A stretch of 64,000 bases of DNA from Bacteroidia bacterium (lineage in GTDB: Bacteria; Bacteroidota; Bacteroidia; B-17B0; Aurantibacillaceae), in NCBI GenBank assembly GCA_016787705.1, contig JAEUTP010000008.1:744001-808000 (forward strand). Direction: 5' to 3'. Within the stretch, counting starts at the first letter, position 1, and every line of letters starts with the position of its first letter. Both the position numbers and the translations under genes were made by a program. The notes beneath the pieces are model-generated. The model saw nothing but the letters and a program-made list of their open reading frames with translations, did not search any database and was not told where the DNA came from. Shown in pieces: positions 27,601 through 35,520 of the stretch.

Positions 27601-28764
27601 TTAGTGTATTGTATCTGTTAAAACAATAAGTGAATCGGTTGTAGTTTTTAATGAATCGTTTATTGTATTTTTTTCTTCTTTATATAATTCGCCCTGAGCC
27701 GCTTTTGCTCCGGCAGGGTTAGTTCCATTTAAAGTTTTTATGAAACTAGCTATTTGGGCAATTTGAATGGGCGAGAAATCTTCTTTCCATGATTTCATTC
27801 CTTTGTCTACCCATCCATATTTAATGGTTTTAAAAATATCCGGCAAACTGCCACCATGTAACCAATATGCATCGGTTAAATTAGGTCCTACTGTACCTTC
27901 CCCTAATTTTCCGTGACAGGCAGCACAATTGGCCATAAATAAATCTTTACCAAATTCCAGGTCAGCACCCTCTAATTGTTTTACAGTTGTTTCATCAACA
28001 TTGTTGGCGGATGTTCGCATGTATTCATCTACCTCTGCCTTAGCAATAACCAACGATTTTTCATACTCTGCGGTTTGAAGATCGCCGGTACCTGTAACGT
28101 GATAATTGATCAGATAAATAACGCCTATAACTATTGTTAGGTAAAATCCATATTTCCACCATGGTGGCAGATTGTTATCTAATTCAACAATTCCATCATA
28201 ATTGTGATCAAGCATTATATCTGCTTCTTTTTCAATATCAACAGAAGCGTTTATTTTTTCTAAAATGTTTTTGGTTTTTGGTTTTACTACAGAACTTGTT
28301 ACTTTTTCTGTTCGTAATATTCCCATCATCAGGTTATAAATAACCAAAATAAATATTAACTCTATAATGATAACACCAAGCATGAAGTAGAATGTAAACA
28401 TATCTAAACCTCCTATCAGCCAATCATTATTAGGTGCATTTGAATTGTTTTGTGCAACCGTACTATAACCGGCAAATAAAAGAAATAACAGCGTAAGTGT
28501 TTTAGTAATTGAAGAATTGTTTTTGGTTTCTTCTGCCTTTTTAAATTTAGTTTGAACATACTCGCTTTGAGAAATATTTTTTAACGCACTGGTGAGGCCA
28601 ATTATTACTAGTAATAGACCAATAATCACTATAAGCAAAGTAATAAAAAGTGCATTCGAAAAATAACTTTTAGAATCAACCATTCCGGACTCTTGTGCGT
28701 AATTTGCCAATGGCATTAAAAACAGGCCGGCAAACCAAATAGTATTTTTAGTGAATTTCTTCAT
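27601..28764 (-). CDS. ccoP: cbb3 oxidase subunit III, single-heme CcoP with extra N-terminal region
   Basis: 387 residues. The family signature 'NNLPPWWKYGF' (residues 198-207) precedes the usual membrane anchor, and a cytochrome c domain has C280-AAC-H284 with Met323 as likely axial ligand. Only one CxxCH is present, whereas classical CcoP has two. The first 195 residues hold additional hydrophobic segments (about 36-60, 88-104 and 122-149). The subunit passes electrons from soluble donors to CcoO/CcoN. Its start overlaps ccoQ by 17 bases. Confidence 0.92.
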   Translation of the reverse strand: MKKFTKNTIWFAGLFLMPLANYAQESGMVDSKSYFSNALFITLLIVIIGLLLVIIGLTSALKNISQSEYVQTKFKKAEETKNNSSITKTLTLLFLLFAGYSTVAQNNSNAPNNDWLIGGLDMFTFYFMLGVIIIELIFILVIYNLMMGILRTEKVTSSVVKPKTKNILEKINASVDIEKEADIMLDHNYDGIVELDNNLPPWWKYGFYLTIVIGVIYLINYHVTGTGDLQTAEYEKSLVIAKAEVDEYMRTSANNVDETTVKQLEGADLEFGKDLFMANCAACHGKLGEGTVGPNLTDAYWLHGGSLPDIFKTIKYGWVDKGMKSWKEDFSPIQIAQIASFIKTLNGTNPAGAKAAQGELYKEEKNTINDSLKTTTDSLIVLTDTIH

Positions 28765-28951
28765 AAGATGTGTTATTTGAGATTGAATTATCTGTATTTA
28801 ATGGAAGTTGTGATAAGGTATTAAAATATTCTTTACTTCCTTTTATAATAAAAATGGTTACTCCAATAAAAAAAACAAAGAAGATTAGTAGCGAGGCTAG
28901 CGGGTAAAACCCAATACCGGTTATGCTTTCAAGATAGTTTATAAATTTCAT
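28748..28951 (-). CDS. ccoQ: CcoQ/FixQ-like small cbb3 subunit
   Basis: 67 residues with a single membrane segment ('FYPLASLLIFFVFFIGVTIF') followed by a charged tail ('IKGSKEYFNTLSQLPL'). Size, topology and position between ccoNO and ccoP are those of CcoQ, which stabilises the oxidase. Sequence in this family is poorly conserved, so the call rests mostly on context. Confidence 0.8.
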   Translation of the reverse strand: MKFINYLESITGIGFYPLASLLIFFVFFIGVTIFIIKGSKEYFNTLSQLPLNTDNSISNNTSYEEIH

Positions 28952-28969
28952 AGTTTAATTTTTAAAGGG

Positions 28970-31099
28970 TTATTTACTTGCTGTTTCTTTTGACTGATTT
29001 TTTATATCAGTTCCCATTCTTTGCAAATAAGCAATTAGTGCAACAATCTCACGATCAGCCAAAACCTGCACACCGTCTTTTTTAAGGTTTTCTGTAATTG
29101 TTTTTGCCTGCTTTTCCATATCTTTTGCCGCAAGGTTTTCATATCCTTCAGGGTATGGCACGCCTAAACGTTGCATGGCTTTAATTTTTGCAACTGTAGA
29201 AGACACATCTATCTGGTCATCGAATAGCCAGGGATATGGAGGCATGATAGAACCGGGAGACATCGATCCGGGATCGAGCATGTGATTAAAATGCCAGCTG
29301 TCGGGATATTTACCACCCACTCTTGCTAAATCAGGCCCGGTGCGTTTACTGCCCCATTGAAAAGGATGATCATACACAAATTCTCCGGCTTTTGAATACT
29401 CGCCGTAACGTGATGTTTCACTTCTAAACGGACGTATCATTTGTGAATGGCAAGTATAACAACCTTCTCTTACATAAATATCCCTGCCTTGTAATTCTAA
29501 AGGTGTATATGGTTTAACACTGGCAATTGTAGGGATATTTGATTTTACTAAAAAAGTCGGGATGATCTCTATAACACCTCCAATAATAACTACAACAAGA
29601 CTCACAATCATTAACTGAACCGGTTTACGTTCTATCCAACGGTGCCAGTGTTCGCTGCCATGCTTAGAATAATTTTTTTCAAGAGCAGGCGCTTCGGCAT
29701 CTTCATTAGCAAGAAAAGAGCCAGCCTTTACTGTTTTTACAAGGTTATATACCATTACAACAGCACCAATTAAATATAAAGTTCCACCTATTGCTCTTGT
29801 AGCGTAAAACGGAATCATCTTTACAACTGTATCCATAAATTGCCATTTCAACTGGCCTTCAGGTGTAAACTCTTTCCACATTAAACTTTGCATGATACCA
29901 CTTACATACATAGGTACTGCATAAAGAACAATACCTAATGTACCAATCCAAAAATGCGCATTAGCTAGTTTTTTAGAATAAAGTTCTGTTCTGAACATTT
30001 TTGGTATTAACCAGTATAAAATTCCAAAGGTTAAAAAACCATTCCAGCCAAGTGCGCCAACATGTACATGCGCCACGATCCAATCTGTATAATGTGCAAT
30101 AGCGCTAACGTTTTTAAGCGATAACATGGGTCCTTCAAAAGTTGCCATGCCATAAGCCGTTACAGCAACCACCATAAATTTCAGTACTACTTCTTCTCTT
30201 ACTTTATCCCAGGCACCTCTCAGCGTAAGCAAACCATTGATCATACCACCCCATGATGGGGCAATAAGCATTACTGAAAATACAACACCTAAAGATTGCG
30301 CCCAATCAGGTACAGCGGTATATAATAAATGGTGAGGGCCTGCCCAGATGTAAATAAAAATCAGCGACCAAAAATGAATAATCGATAAACGATACGAATA
30401 AACCGGACGGTTAGCAGCTTTAGGCAAAAAATAATACATCAACCCCAAATAGGGAGTTGTTAAGAAAAAGGCTACCGCATTGTGACCATACCACCACTGC
30501 ACTAACGCATCTTGTACACCGGCATACCATGAATACGATTTCCAGAATGAAACAGGTATCTCGATAGAATTAACTATATGAAGCATAGCAACTGTTACCA
30601 GTGTAGCAATGTAAAACCAGATAGCAACGTATAAATGTCTTTCTCTCCGGCGAATAATTGTACCAAACATGTTCCATCCAAACACTACCCAAATAAGCGT
30701 TATTAAAATATCAATAGGCCACTCTAACTCTGCATATTCTTTACCTGTGGTTTTACCTAAGAATAATGAAATTGCGGCCAATACAATAATCAATTGCCAT
30801 CCGTAAAAATGTAACTTACTTAAAAAATCACTAAACATTCTTGTTTTAAGCAAACGTTGCATTGAATAATAAACACCCATAAAAATACCGTTGCCAACAA
30901 AGGCAAATATCACAGCGTTAGTATGCACAGGTCTTACCCTTCCAAATGTTGTGTAGGGCAGGTTCATGTTTAATGCGGGAATAAAAAGCTGAAGAGCAGC
31001 TAAAAGTCCTGCAAGCATCCCTACAATTCCCCAAAACATAGTTGCGTAAGCAAACCATTTTACAATTTTATTATCATATTGAAATTTTTGTATCTCCAT
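28970..31099 (-). CDS. ccoNO: cbb3 oxidase, fused catalytic subunit I and cytochrome c subunit II
   Basis: 709 residues joining CcoN (about 1-480) and CcoO (about 500-709). CcoN shows the heme/copper histidines in 'RPVHTNAVIFAF', 'WYGHNAVAFFLT', 'GPHHLLYTAVPDW' and 'AHVHVGALGWNG'. CcoO shows one heme c motif in 'YVREGCYTCHSQMIRPF' and 'GPDLARVGGKYPD'. The fusion is typical of Bacteroidota. It is the high-affinity terminal oxidase of the inner membrane, used at low oxygen. It follows ccoS by 5 bases. Confidence 0.97.
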   Translation of the reverse strand: MEIQKFQYDNKIVKWFAYATMFWGIVGMLAGLLAALQLFIPALNMNLPYTTFGRVRPVHTNAVIFAFVGNGIFMGVYYSMQRLLKTRMFSDFLSKLHFYGWQLIIVLAAISLFLGKTTGKEYAELEWPIDILITLIWVVFGWNMFGTIIRRRERHLYVAIWFYIATLVTVAMLHIVNSIEIPVSFWKSYSWYAGVQDALVQWWYGHNAVAFFLTTPYLGLMYYFLPKAANRPVYSYRLSIIHFWSLIFIYIWAGPHHLLYTAVPDWAQSLGVVFSVMLIAPSWGGMINGLLTLRGAWDKVREEVVLKFMVVAVTAYGMATFEGPMLSLKNVSAIAHYTDWIVAHVHVGALGWNGFLTFGILYWLIPKMFRTELYSKKLANAHFWIGTLGIVLYAVPMYVSGIMQSLMWKEFTPEGQLKWQFMDTVVKMIPFYATRAIGGTLYLIGAVVMVYNLVKTVKAGSFLANEDAEAPALEKNYSKHGSEHWHRWIERKPVQLMIVSLVVVIIGGVIEIIPTFLVKSNIPTIASVKPYTPLELQGRDIYVREGCYTCHSQMIRPFRSETSRYGEYSKAGEFVYDHPFQWGSKRTGPDLARVGGKYPDSWHFNHMLDPGSMSPGSIMPPYPWLFDDQIDVSSTVAKIKAMQRLGVPYPEGYENLAAKDMEKQAKTITENLKKDGVQVLADREIVALIAYLQRMGTDIKNQSKETASK

Positions 31100-31104
31100 A
31101 ATTT

Positions 31105-31296
31105 TTAGTTTTCAGGTTTATGATCTTTAGTTGTTTTTTGTTTTATATCATTATCGAAAAGAATCCGAACAGAGGGTGTGTAGTCATCTTCAAACTGGTT
31201 TGTTTTAACCGACCACAAAAACGCTATTAAAAATCCTATAGCGATTAAAAGGCTGGCTCCGACTAGTATAAAAATGACACTCATATTGTGGCACAA
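31105..31296 (-). CDS. ccoS: cbb3 oxidase assembly protein CcoS
   Basis: 63 residues: one membrane segment ('VIFILVGASLLIAIGFLIAFLW') followed by 'SVKTNQFEDDYTPSVRILFD'. The 'G.F.D...P..RIL.D' pattern is the CcoS signature. CcoS is needed for cofactor insertion in CcoN. It lies between ccoI and ccoNO, the order seen in many Bacteroidota. Confidence 0.94.
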   Translation of the reverse strand: MCHNMSVIFILVGASLLIAIGFLIAFLWSVKTNQFEDDYTPSVRILFDNDIKQKTTKDHKPEN

Positions 31297-31333
31297 AGGT
31301 ATTTTTATGCCATTTTTTGTGGAATGAGAAAGT

Positions 31334-33781
31334 TCAGGAAAGAGTATGATTAATATCAGTTTTATGAGTTTCTCCGAATTTAGAAGTATTTATTTTGAGC
31401 TTATAAGATAGAATGGAACTTAGACCTGTTGTGAGAAGAATAATACTTATAGAACTTACTGGCATTAGAATAGCTGCTATAACCGGCTGTAGCTGACCTT
31501 GTACGGCAAAATATAAGCCTACAATATTGTACAGAATTGAAAGAACAAAACTTGTATTGATAATACTTTTGGTTTTTTTACAGTAATCTAAAAGAAAAGC
31601 AAGGTTATAAAAACTTTTGCCTTCCATTATTACATCACAGGCCGGAGAAAAGTTATTGATATTATCAGTGATGGCAATACCCACACTGCTTTGTTTTAAT
31701 GCACCTGCATCATTCAAGCCATCACCAACCATTATTAATCTTTTTCCTGACTTTTGAAGCTTTTTTATATATTCTAATTTATTTTGAGGTGTTTGATTAA
31801 ATAACATATCGCTATTAAAAAAACGCATCAGGTTATTACGTTCCGAATCATTATCTCCGGACAATAAAGACAACTTGTATTTTTTTTGGAGTTGATCAAA
31901 TACATTCTTTAATCCCGGCCTGTAAAGGTTTTCAATTTTAAAATAACCTATTATTTTATCATTTATTTTTACATACACCCTGCTTCCTCCAGCATTTTCA
32001 ATCACACACTGGTTATTTACAAAAGCATTTGATCCCATACTTACTTCACATCCGTTTATGGTTCCTCTAATACCTAAACCTTTAACTTCATTATAGCTTT
32101 TAATACTAAGACGGTCGCCTTCGGGTAAAGAGTTTACAATTGCCCTGCTTAAAGGATGACTGGATTGTTTTGCTAAATGCCGGATCATTTGTTTGGTTAA
32201 GTCATTCATTGCCTCTCCTTCATAAATAACAGAAGCGCCGTTTTGAAGAGTGATAGTGCCGGTTTTATCAAATACAATAGCATCTGTATTCGATAACTGC
32301 TCTATAACGCCGGCATTTCTTGCATAAAAGCCAAACTTTTGTAATACCCTAAGCATATTGCCATTTGTAAAAGTAGCAGAAAGTAAAAGGGCGCAGGGGC
32401 ATGCAACTATTAGTATTGCTGTAACCGCATTCCATAAACGCGTACTATCATTTATATACCAGTATGTTGCGCTAATTGCCGCAATCGCAAATAGTATAAT
32501 TGTAAAATATCTGCTTAATTTATGTATATAAGAAGTATTCTTCTCTTCATCTTTTTTAAATGCATCATTATTCCACAATTGTGTTAAATAACTTTGAGAT
32601 ACTTCTTTTATTACTTCTAATTCAAGTGCCCCGCCGGTTTGTTTACCACCGGCATAAACAATCTCGCCAATACCCTTTTCAATAGGCACGGCTTCGCCTG
32701 AAACAAAACTGTAATCTATCTGTGCCTTTCCTAAAAATAAAATACAATCGGCGGGTATAATTTCTTCATTATAAACTTTAATGCGATGGCCGGTCTTAAG
32801 ATCTGAAATGGGAATTTGTATTTCTTTACCTTTTTCGTTTATGAGAGTTACCCCAAGTGGAAAATAAGAAGTGTAATCCCTGTTAAATGTTAATGTGTTA
32901 TATGTTTTATTTTGAAAAAATCGGCCAACAAGCATAAAAAAAACGATTCCCGACATTGAATCCAGGTATCCTGCGCCGGTTCCGGATAATATCTCGTACA
33001 AACTTCTTATGAACGTAATTAAAATAGCAAGTGCGATTGGTGCATCAATATTTAAAAACCGTTGCTTTACACTTTTCCATGCCGAGATAAAAAATTCAGA
33101 CGCGCCATAAAAAAATACCGGAAGTGATAACCCCAAACACAAGTAAGAGAATAAATGTTTTAAGCCCTTTTCCTCAATATTTCCAAGAGAAAAATAATCC
33201 GGAAAACTAAGCATCATGATATTTGCGAAACAAAAACCCGTGATGCCAATTTTATAAATTCTGCTTTTATCGTACGTTTTTATTTTCTGCGTAGAGATAG
33301 AATTTAAGCTGAAATGTGGTTCATAACCAATGTCCGATAGTAATTCTGTAATCTTGCGCAACGAAACACTTTTGTGTTCAAAAATTACACTTACTTCTTT
33401 CTTTAAAAAATTAACCTGCGAACGAATAATTCCTTTATCAAGTTTGCTTAAATTTTCAAGAAGCCAAATGCAAGAACTGCAATGCATTTGGGGCAAATAA
33501 AAAGTAACGTGACTTTGGTTTTTATCTTTGAAATGGATTAATTTTTCTTGTGTTTTTTCATCTTCAAGAAACGCAAATTTATCCGGACGATTTTTTATTT
33601 TTTGGTTCAAGCCGGGATTAGCATTGATATCATAGTAATTGCAAAGTTCTACTTTATTTATGATCTCGTACACAGTTTTACAACCCTGGCAACAAAACAC
33701 TTTTTCTTCTATATGTATGTTTTTATTATCGCAGGTTTCGCCGCAATGATAGCATATAGTTACTTTAAATTCTTTGATCAT
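31334..33781 (-). CDS. ccoI: Copper-exporting P1B-type ATPase for cbb3 maturation
   Basis: 815 residues. The N-terminal domain has Cys10-x2-Cys13 and 'CCQGC' (30-34), a zinc-ribbon-like element, then a heavy-metal domain with 'MHCSSC' (C101, C104). P-type ATPase features are 'VSGEAVPIEKG', the transmembrane 'VACPCALLLS' metal site, 'FDKTGTIT' with the phosphorylated Asp, and 'MVGDGLNDAGAL'. CcoI/FixI pumps copper to the periplasm for the oxidase. It is 37 bases from ccoS and 8 bases from the patatin gene. Confidence 0.95.
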   Translation of the reverse strand: MIKEFKVTICYHCGETCDNKNIHIEEKVFCCQGCKTVYEIINKVELCNYYDINANPGLNQKIKNRPDKFAFLEDEKTQEKLIHFKDKNQSHVTFYLPQMHCSSCIWLLENLSKLDKGIIRSQVNFLKKEVSVIFEHKSVSLRKITELLSDIGYEPHFSLNSISTQKIKTYDKSRIYKIGITGFCFANIMMLSFPDYFSLGNIEEKGLKHLFSYLCLGLSLPVFFYGASEFFISAWKSVKQRFLNIDAPIALAILITFIRSLYEILSGTGAGYLDSMSGIVFFMLVGRFFQNKTYNTLTFNRDYTSYFPLGVTLINEKGKEIQIPISDLKTGHRIKVYNEEIIPADCILFLGKAQIDYSFVSGEAVPIEKGIGEIVYAGGKQTGGALELEVIKEVSQSYLTQLWNNDAFKKDEEKNTSYIHKLSRYFTIILFAIAAISATYWYINDSTRLWNAVTAILIVACPCALLLSATFTNGNMLRVLQKFGFYARNAGVIEQLSNTDAIVFDKTGTITLQNGASVIYEGEAMNDLTKQMIRHLAKQSSHPLSRAIVNSLPEGDRLSIKSYNEVKGLGIRGTINGCEVSMGSNAFVNNQCVIENAGGSRVYVKINDKIIGYFKIENLYRPGLKNVFDQLQKKYKLSLLSGDNDSERNNLMRFFNSDMLFNQTPQNKLEYIKKLQKSGKRLIMVGDGLNDAGALKQSSVGIAITDNINNFSPACDVIMEGKSFYNLAFLLDYCKKTKSIINTSFVLSILYNIVGLYFAVQGQLQPVIAAILMPVSSISIILLTTGLSSILSYKLKINTSKFGETHKTDINHTLS

Positions 33782-33789
33782 GAGAATTA

Positions 33790-34545
33790 TTATAATTTTA
33801 AAACATTAAGATCAACTTCCTCTTTAACATACCTATATCCTATTTCAATTATCTCTGTTATTTTTTTTGTGTCAAATATTCCAAAGTCTTTTAATCCACC
33901 TGGCTCAATCAAAAGGTTTGTCTTTTCTGCTTCACGGCTTACATTTCCGCGTATACTTAAGTGTAAAACGCGCTCTAATTGTTTCATAACATTATCTTCG
34001 GCATTAAACTGTGCTAAAGGGTTAACGTGTATACCAATTATCTTATCGGTTGAATTTTCAAAAGGTTCTACCGGAAGATTACCACTTAAACCGCCATCTA
34101 CATAATGCGTTCCATTTATAGTTATTGGTGGGAATATGATAGGAATGGATGCCGAGGCCATAAGCGCTTCTACAAGGTTTCCCGAATTTATTATTACCTG
34201 TTTGCCATTATCAAGATCTGTTACGCTTACATATAATGGGTATTTTAAATCTTCGAATGTTTTACTGTGTAGGTATTTTGAGAAAAGTTTTTTTAACGAG
34301 TCAATAGATAAAAAACCTTGTGTAAAATGAAAATTAAATCTGGTAACCGGTATTCCTTCTTTACAAATTTGTGCTGCTTCGTCAGGACTATATCCATCAC
34401 ATAAAAATGCTGCAATTATGGCTCCCGAACTGGTACCGCTGATGGCCTTAAAAGTTATTTTTTTTTCCTGCAGGGCTTTTACAACACCAATATGCGCAAA
34501 ACCCCTGGCGCCGCCACCCGACAATACAAAATTACATTTTATCAT
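33790..34545 (-). CDS. Patatin-like phospholipase (RssA-type)
   Basis: 251 residues. 'LSGGGARGFAHIGVVKAL' is the oxyanion Gly-rich loop, 'GTSSGAIIA' carries the nucleophile Ser in G-x-S-x-G, and 'YVDGGLSGNLPV' supplies the catalytic Asp of the Ser-Asp dyad. It is a cytoplasmic or membrane-associated lipid hydrolase without a signal peptide. It is placed 8 bases before ccoI and 10 bases after the thioredoxin, so it belongs to the same run, though its link with respiration is not obvious. Confidence 0.9.
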   Translation of the reverse strand: MIKCNFVLSGGGARGFAHIGVVKALQEKKITFKAISGTSSGAIIAAFLCDGYSPDEAAQICKEGIPVTRFNFHFTQGFLSIDSLKKLFSKYLHSKTFEDLKYPLYVSVTDLDNGKQVIINSGNLVEALMASASIPIIFPPITINGTHYVDGGLSGNLPVEPFENSTDKIIGIHVNPLAQFNAEDNVMKQLERVLHLSIRGNVSREAEKTNLLIEPGGLKDFGIFDTKKITEIIEIGYRYVKEEVDLNVLKL

Positions 34546-34555
34546 AACAAATAAG

Positions 34556-34972
34556 TTATAGGTAGTATTTCAACTGACTTCTCAATTCATAATTTTCTAC
34601 CAATCCAACATATATCCATTCCCTACAGCCATTTTTGTAAATCATAAATACCGGTAAGGCATCAATACCCAACTCCTCTGTTATCTCCTTATCACGAGCC
34701 GTGTCAATATTAAGCACCTTAAATTTTTTACTATTAAAATCCCTTACTATACCCTGTAGCAATGGTTTCATTTTGGCGCAAACCGTACACCAGTCAGCCG
34801 AAAAGTATACAAGAACAACAGTATCTTTTTTTGTGGTGTATTTATAAAAGTCTTCTAACGAAACCGGTTTTTCATCCTGCTTTACAGTGTGTTTAATATT
34901 AAAGGCCAGATTTAAAAGGCCAAATACAATTAAAACACCAAAACCGAAATCAGAAAAAGAAAACTTTTTCAT
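34556..34972 (-). CDS. Thioredoxin-family protein, membrane-anchored
   Basis: 138 residues. An N-terminal hydrophobic stretch ('DFGFGVLIVFGLLNLAFNI') is followed by a thioredoxin fold with 'VLVYFSADWCTVCAKMKPLL' (active site W-C-T-V-C) and the cis-Pro strand 'GIDALPVFMIYKNG'. The C-x-x-C sequence TV differs from classical CGPC. It probably acts on the periplasmic side as a thiol reductase or oxidase, maybe for cytochrome or copper-protein maturation in the same run. Confidence 0.87.
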   Translation of the reverse strand: MKKFSFSDFGFGVLIVFGLLNLAFNIKHTVKQDEKPVSLEDFYKYTTKKDTVVLVYFSADWCTVCAKMKPLLQGIVRDFNSKKFKVLNIDTARDKEITEELGIDALPVFMIYKNGCREWIYVGLVENYELRSQLKYYL

Positions 34973-34975
34973 GGC

Positions 34976-35356
34976 TTACATCCATTTACTTAAAAACGTA
35001 TTTAGTTCGGTCTTCAACGAATTAAATATTTTTTCAAAATCTGCCATATTTTCACGGATAGTTACATGATCTGCTATACTCCTATGCTCAATAGCTACTG
35101 CATTCTTTTTAATTTCCTTATCAATAGCATCATTATCAATATTAATAGCGTGCTTTAAACTATCTATTTGATTATTTTGTATTAATAGTTGATTTTGAAA
35201 ATGCTCTACCTGGGCAAGAATATCTTTTGAAGTGTTTTTTGAAGCTATCTCTGCTATTCTGCCGTTCATTATTTTAACTTCATCTTTGTAAAATAATAAA
35301 CTGTTTACCCATTGTTTATTTTCTTCGTGTTGGGTGTATATTTTTTCTGTTTTCAT
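34976..35356 (-). CDS. Small helical (coiled-coil) protein, first gene of the cbb3 run
   Basis: 126 residues from the ATG at 35356. The open frame extends to 35440 but would run through the promoter array, and the shorter start (MKTEKIYTQ) is better. The protein is almost all helix with heptad-like patterns ('DEVKIMNGRIAEIASK', 'VEHFQNQLLIQNNQIDSLKHAI'). It has no signal peptide. It ends 3 bases before the thioredoxin. A candidate -7 box (35375-35382) lies 19 bases upstream. The function is unknown; many Bacteroidota stress clusters carry similar small helical proteins. Confidence 0.65.
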   Translation of the reverse strand: MKTEKIYTQHEENKQWVNSLLFYKDEVKIMNGRIAEIASKNTSKDILAQVEHFQNQLLIQNNQIDSLKHAINIDNDAIDKEIKKNAVAIEHRSIADHVTIRENMADFEKIFNSLKTELNTFLSKWM

Positions 35357-35374
35357 AGGTTTTGATTTATAGGC

Positions 35375-35382
35375 CAAATTTC
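35375..35382 (-). promoter_or_regulatory. Candidate -7 box for the minus-strand cbb3 run
   Basis: On the minus strand the sequence is GAAATTTG, seven of eight effective positions of TAnnTTTG. It starts exactly 29.5 bp from the centre of the nearer dyad (35405-35418), the same distance found at the other promoters with this array. Confidence 0.55.
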
Positions 35383-35404
35383 TCCAGAAAAAAAAACGTA
35401 GCCT

Positions 35405-35440
35405 CTGAGTATGGTCACAAAGTATTATGACTTTTGTCAT
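35405..35440. promoter_or_regulatory. Bidirectional tandem TGAY-N4-RTCA operator
   Basis: Two dyads lie 22 bp apart: CTGAGTATGGTCAC (35405-35418) and the perfect palindrome ATGACTTTTGTCAT (35427-35440). Seen from the plus-strand kinase gene, the second dyad is proximal (29.5 bp to its -7 box at 35463); seen from the minus-strand cbb3 run, the first is proximal (29.5 bp to the box at 35375-35382). The cores are like Fnr/Crp-type half-sites. Binding by the Crp-type regulator encoded at 36701 is inferred. Confidence 0.7.
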
Positions 35441-35462
35441 ATTTAATAAAAAAGTGGTTTTT

Positions 35463-35470
35463 TATCTTTA
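35463..35470 (+). promoter_or_regulatory. -7 box of the kinase / receiver-Crp operon
   Basis: TATCTTTA matches TAnnTTTG except for the last base. It starts 29.5 bp after the centre of the perfect dyad at 35427-35440 and lies 51 bases before the ATG at 35521. Confidence 0.55.
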
Positions 35471-35520
35471 CACTAACAAAAATTCCTAAATTTACTGTGG
35501 ACACTAAAAATATCAGATAC

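Noticed and set aside
35434..35520. Longer start of the PAS kinase
   Set aside because: It would run through the operator dyad and the -7 box; the ATG at 35521 begins directly before the PAS domain.
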